Source: an uncultured Geobacteraceae bacterium
Lineage (GTDB): Bacteria; Desulfobacterota; Desulfuromonadia; Geobacterales; Pseudopelobacteraceae
Direction: 5' to 3'
Assembly (NCBI GenBank): GCA_903879825.1
Contig: CAIRND010000265.1
Location: forward strand, 1 to 15,945
Length of the DNA stretch: 15,945 nt
Numbering within the stretch: the first letter of the stretch is position 1; each line of letters opens with the position of its first letter. Shown here in pieces: positions 14,440 through 15,945 of the stretch. A program made the position numbers and the translations under genes. The notes beneath the pieces were generated by a model that worked only from the letters and a program-made list of their open reading frames with translations, made no database searches and was not told where the DNA came from.

Positions 14440-15918
14440 TTATTTTACTTCCTTACGCAACTGAGGAAACAGGATTACGTCGCGAATTGAGGGGGCATCA
14501 GTCAGCAGCATCACCAGGCGGTCGATACCGATCCCTTCACCCGCAGTCGGAGGGAGGCCGTATTCAAGAGCGCGGACATAATCCTCATCCATATAGTGTG
14601 CTTCTTCGTCACCCTTGTCTTTTTCGGCGACCTGAGCCAGAAAGCGCTCTTTTTGATCGACCGGGTCATTCAACTCGGAAAAGGCATTAGCTATCTCACG
14701 TCCGCCGATAATCAATTCAAAGCGGTCAACAATTTCAGGGTTTTGCTCGTTCTTGCGCGATAGCGGCGATACCTCTGTGGGATAGGCGGTGATGAATGTT
14801 GGCTGGATCAGTTTGTGTTCTGCCACTTCTTCAAAAATCTCCATCACAAGTTTACCATAGCTGATTCCATCAGGCAGTGACAGTCCGATGCTGCGGGCGT
14901 ATGACAGAGCCAGATCCCGGTCGTCAATCTGTTGTGCCTCAACGTCGCCATATTCTAAAATTGCATCACGTACCGTCAGACGTTTCCAGGGACGCTGAAA
15001 GCTAATGTCAAGCCCCTGATTGGTGAAATCAAGTGTGCCCAGAACTTCCTGGGCAATATGGCAGAAAAGTTCCTCGGTGAAATCCATCAAGTCTTCATAC
15101 GTTGCATAGGCCTGATAGAATTCCATCATGGTAAATTCAGGGTTGTGGCGGACGGAAATGCCTTCATTGCGGAAGTTGCGGTTGATCTCAAAGACCCTCT
15201 CGAGTCCACCGACAACCAGTCGCTTTAGATAAAGTTCCGGGGCGACACGGAGGTATAACTCCATATCCAGGGTGTTATGATGAGTGATAAACGGTCGAGC
15301 AGTCGCTCCGCCCGGTATCTGGTGCATCATGGGGGTTTCTACTTCGAGGAAATCACGATCAGCCATGAAAGCGCGTATCAGGTTGACAATCCGCGAACGT
15401 TTGAAAAATATTTCGCGTGCCTCAGGATTTACAATGAGGTCTACATAGCGCTGACGGTAACGGGTTTCAACATCAGTCAGGCCGTGGAATTTCTCCGGCA
15501 ACGGCAGGAGTGATTTTACCAACAACCGAATGGAGCGGATATGCAGAGAAAGTTCACCGGTTTTGGTGCGAAACGGGTAACCCATCGCCCCGACGATATC
15601 GCCGATATCAAACGAATCGAAAACGGCAAAGGCCTCTTCGCCAATCTCATCTTTTTTTACGTAAAGCTGAATGCGCCCTTTCCGGTCTTGAAGCTGGATG
15701 AAAGCAGCCTTGCCAAAAGAGCGTCGTGCTAAAATACGCCCGGCTACGCTTATGCTTGCATCGGTAGCGTCAAGCGGTTCTATGGAGCCGTATGCGGCAA
15801 TAATATCAGCGGAAGTATGCTGAGGTTTAAAATCATTGGGGTAGGGGTTTATGCCCGCTTCCCACAGTGCGTCAACTTTTCGGCGCCTTTGAAGCAGGAG
15901 TTCACTAAGTTCTTCCAT
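14440..15918 (-). CDS. lysS: Lysyl-tRNA synthetase, class II
   Basis: LysRS charges tRNA-Lys with lysine using ATP. The 492-residue protein begins EELSELLLQRRRK and continues INPYPNDF, as usual for bacterial class II LysRS. An OB-fold anticodon-binding domain runs about 57-137. The catalytic core follows, with LMVN-like YVDLIVNPEA (158-167), motif 2 FRNEGISVRHNPEF (249-262) and motif 3 GEGIGIDRLVML (460-471). The start at ATG 15918 is preferred. A GTG at 15939 would add seven residues (KGRTTT region) that instead contain the AAAGG ribosome binding site. The spacing from AAAGG to the ATG is 13 bases, longer than ideal. It is a translation gene at the head of an envelope block. Any promoter would lie beyond the right edge, and no sign of an operon break was seen before lolC. 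Confidence 0.97.
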   Translation of the reverse strand: MEELSELLLQRRRKVDALWEAGINPYPNDFKPQHTSADIIAAYGSIEPLDATDASISVAGRILARRSFGKAAFIQLQDRKGRIQLYVKKDEIGEEAFAVFDSFDIGDIVGAMGYPFRTKTGELSLHIRSIRLLVKSLLPLPEKFHGLTDVETRYRQRYVDLIVNPEAREIFFKRSRIVNLIRAFMADRDFLEVETPMMHQIPGGATARPFITHHNTLDMELYLRVAPELYLKRLVVGGLERVFEINRNFRNEGISVRHNPEFTMMEFYQAYATYEDLMDFTEELFCHIAQEVLGTLDFTNQGLDISFQRPWKRLTVRDAILEYGDVEAQQIDDRDLALSYARSIGLSLPDGISYGKLVMEIFEEVAEHKLIQPTFITAYPTEVSPLSRKNEQNPEIVDRFELIIGGREIANAFSELNDPVDQKERFLAQVAEKDKGDEEAHYMDEDYVRALEYGLPPTAGEGIGIDRLVMLLTDAPSIRDVILFPQLRKEVK

Positions 15919-15931
15919 GGTGGTGGTTCTA

Positions 15932-15936
15932 CCTTT
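15932..15936 (-). promoter_or_regulatory. Probable lysS ribosome binding site
   Basis: AAAGG (minus strand) lies 13 bases before the ATG at 15918. Reading from the GTG at 15939 would put this site inside the gene, so the ATG start is favoured, with some doubt because the spacing is long. Confidence 0.5.
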
Positions 15937-15945
15937 CACTACAAA

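Overview
The window holds one head-to-tail block of fifteen protein genes, all on the minus strand, running from lysS (right edge) to lpxK (cut by the left edge). Almost every gene makes or assembles the outer membrane of a Gram-negative bacterium. The order lysS - lolC - lolD - bamA - skp - lpxD - fabZ - lpxA - oxidoreductase - aminotransferase - lpxB - acyltransferase - waaA - lpxK, the moderate GC and the protein sequences suggest a member of the Desulfuromonadales/Geobacterales or a close relative. That assignment rests on gene order and family resemblance, not on a search.

Layout, in the direction of transcription (right to left). Lysyl-tRNA synthetase (15918-14440) is followed by the lipoprotein-releasing ABC system LolC/LolD (14436-12501). 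Next come the outer-membrane protein insertase BamA (12504-10183) and the periplasmic chaperone Skp/OmpH (10102-9572). Lipid A synthesis begins with LpxD, FabZ and LpxA (9567-7242). A nucleotide-sugar oxidoreductase and a PLP aminotransferase (7245-5027) lie between lpxA and lpxB. They match the GnnA/GnnB pair that makes UDP-GlcNAc3N, a 2,3-diamino sugar donor for lipid A. LpxB, an LpxL-type late acyltransferase, a PAP2 phosphatase, the Kdo transferase WaaA and the lipid A 4'-kinase LpxK complete the block.

Most junctions are a few bases apart or overlap (ATGA at four of them), so the block is probably translated in a coupled way from long transcripts. No promoter or rho-independent terminator was seen. 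The main sizeable gap, 6122-6306 between gnnA and gnnB, carries a roughly 119-bp palindromic element with imperfect terminal inverted repeats and a central hairpin. It looks like a small non-autonomous (MITE/REP-like) repeat and is the most unusual DNA in the window. A 79-bp gap lies between bamA and skp, and a small hairpin sits just upstream of lpxA. No stretch over 300 bases lacks a gene.

Functionally, the block joins the sugar branch (GnnA/B), primary acylation (LpxA/LpxD), disaccharide formation (LpxB), 4'-phosphorylation (LpxK), Kdo addition (WaaA), secondary acylation (LpxL-like) and possible dephosphorylation (PAP2) with the machines that place lipoproteins and beta-barrels in the same membrane. 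LpxC, an LpxH/LpxI/LpxG hydrolase and the Kdo-supply enzymes are not in the window.
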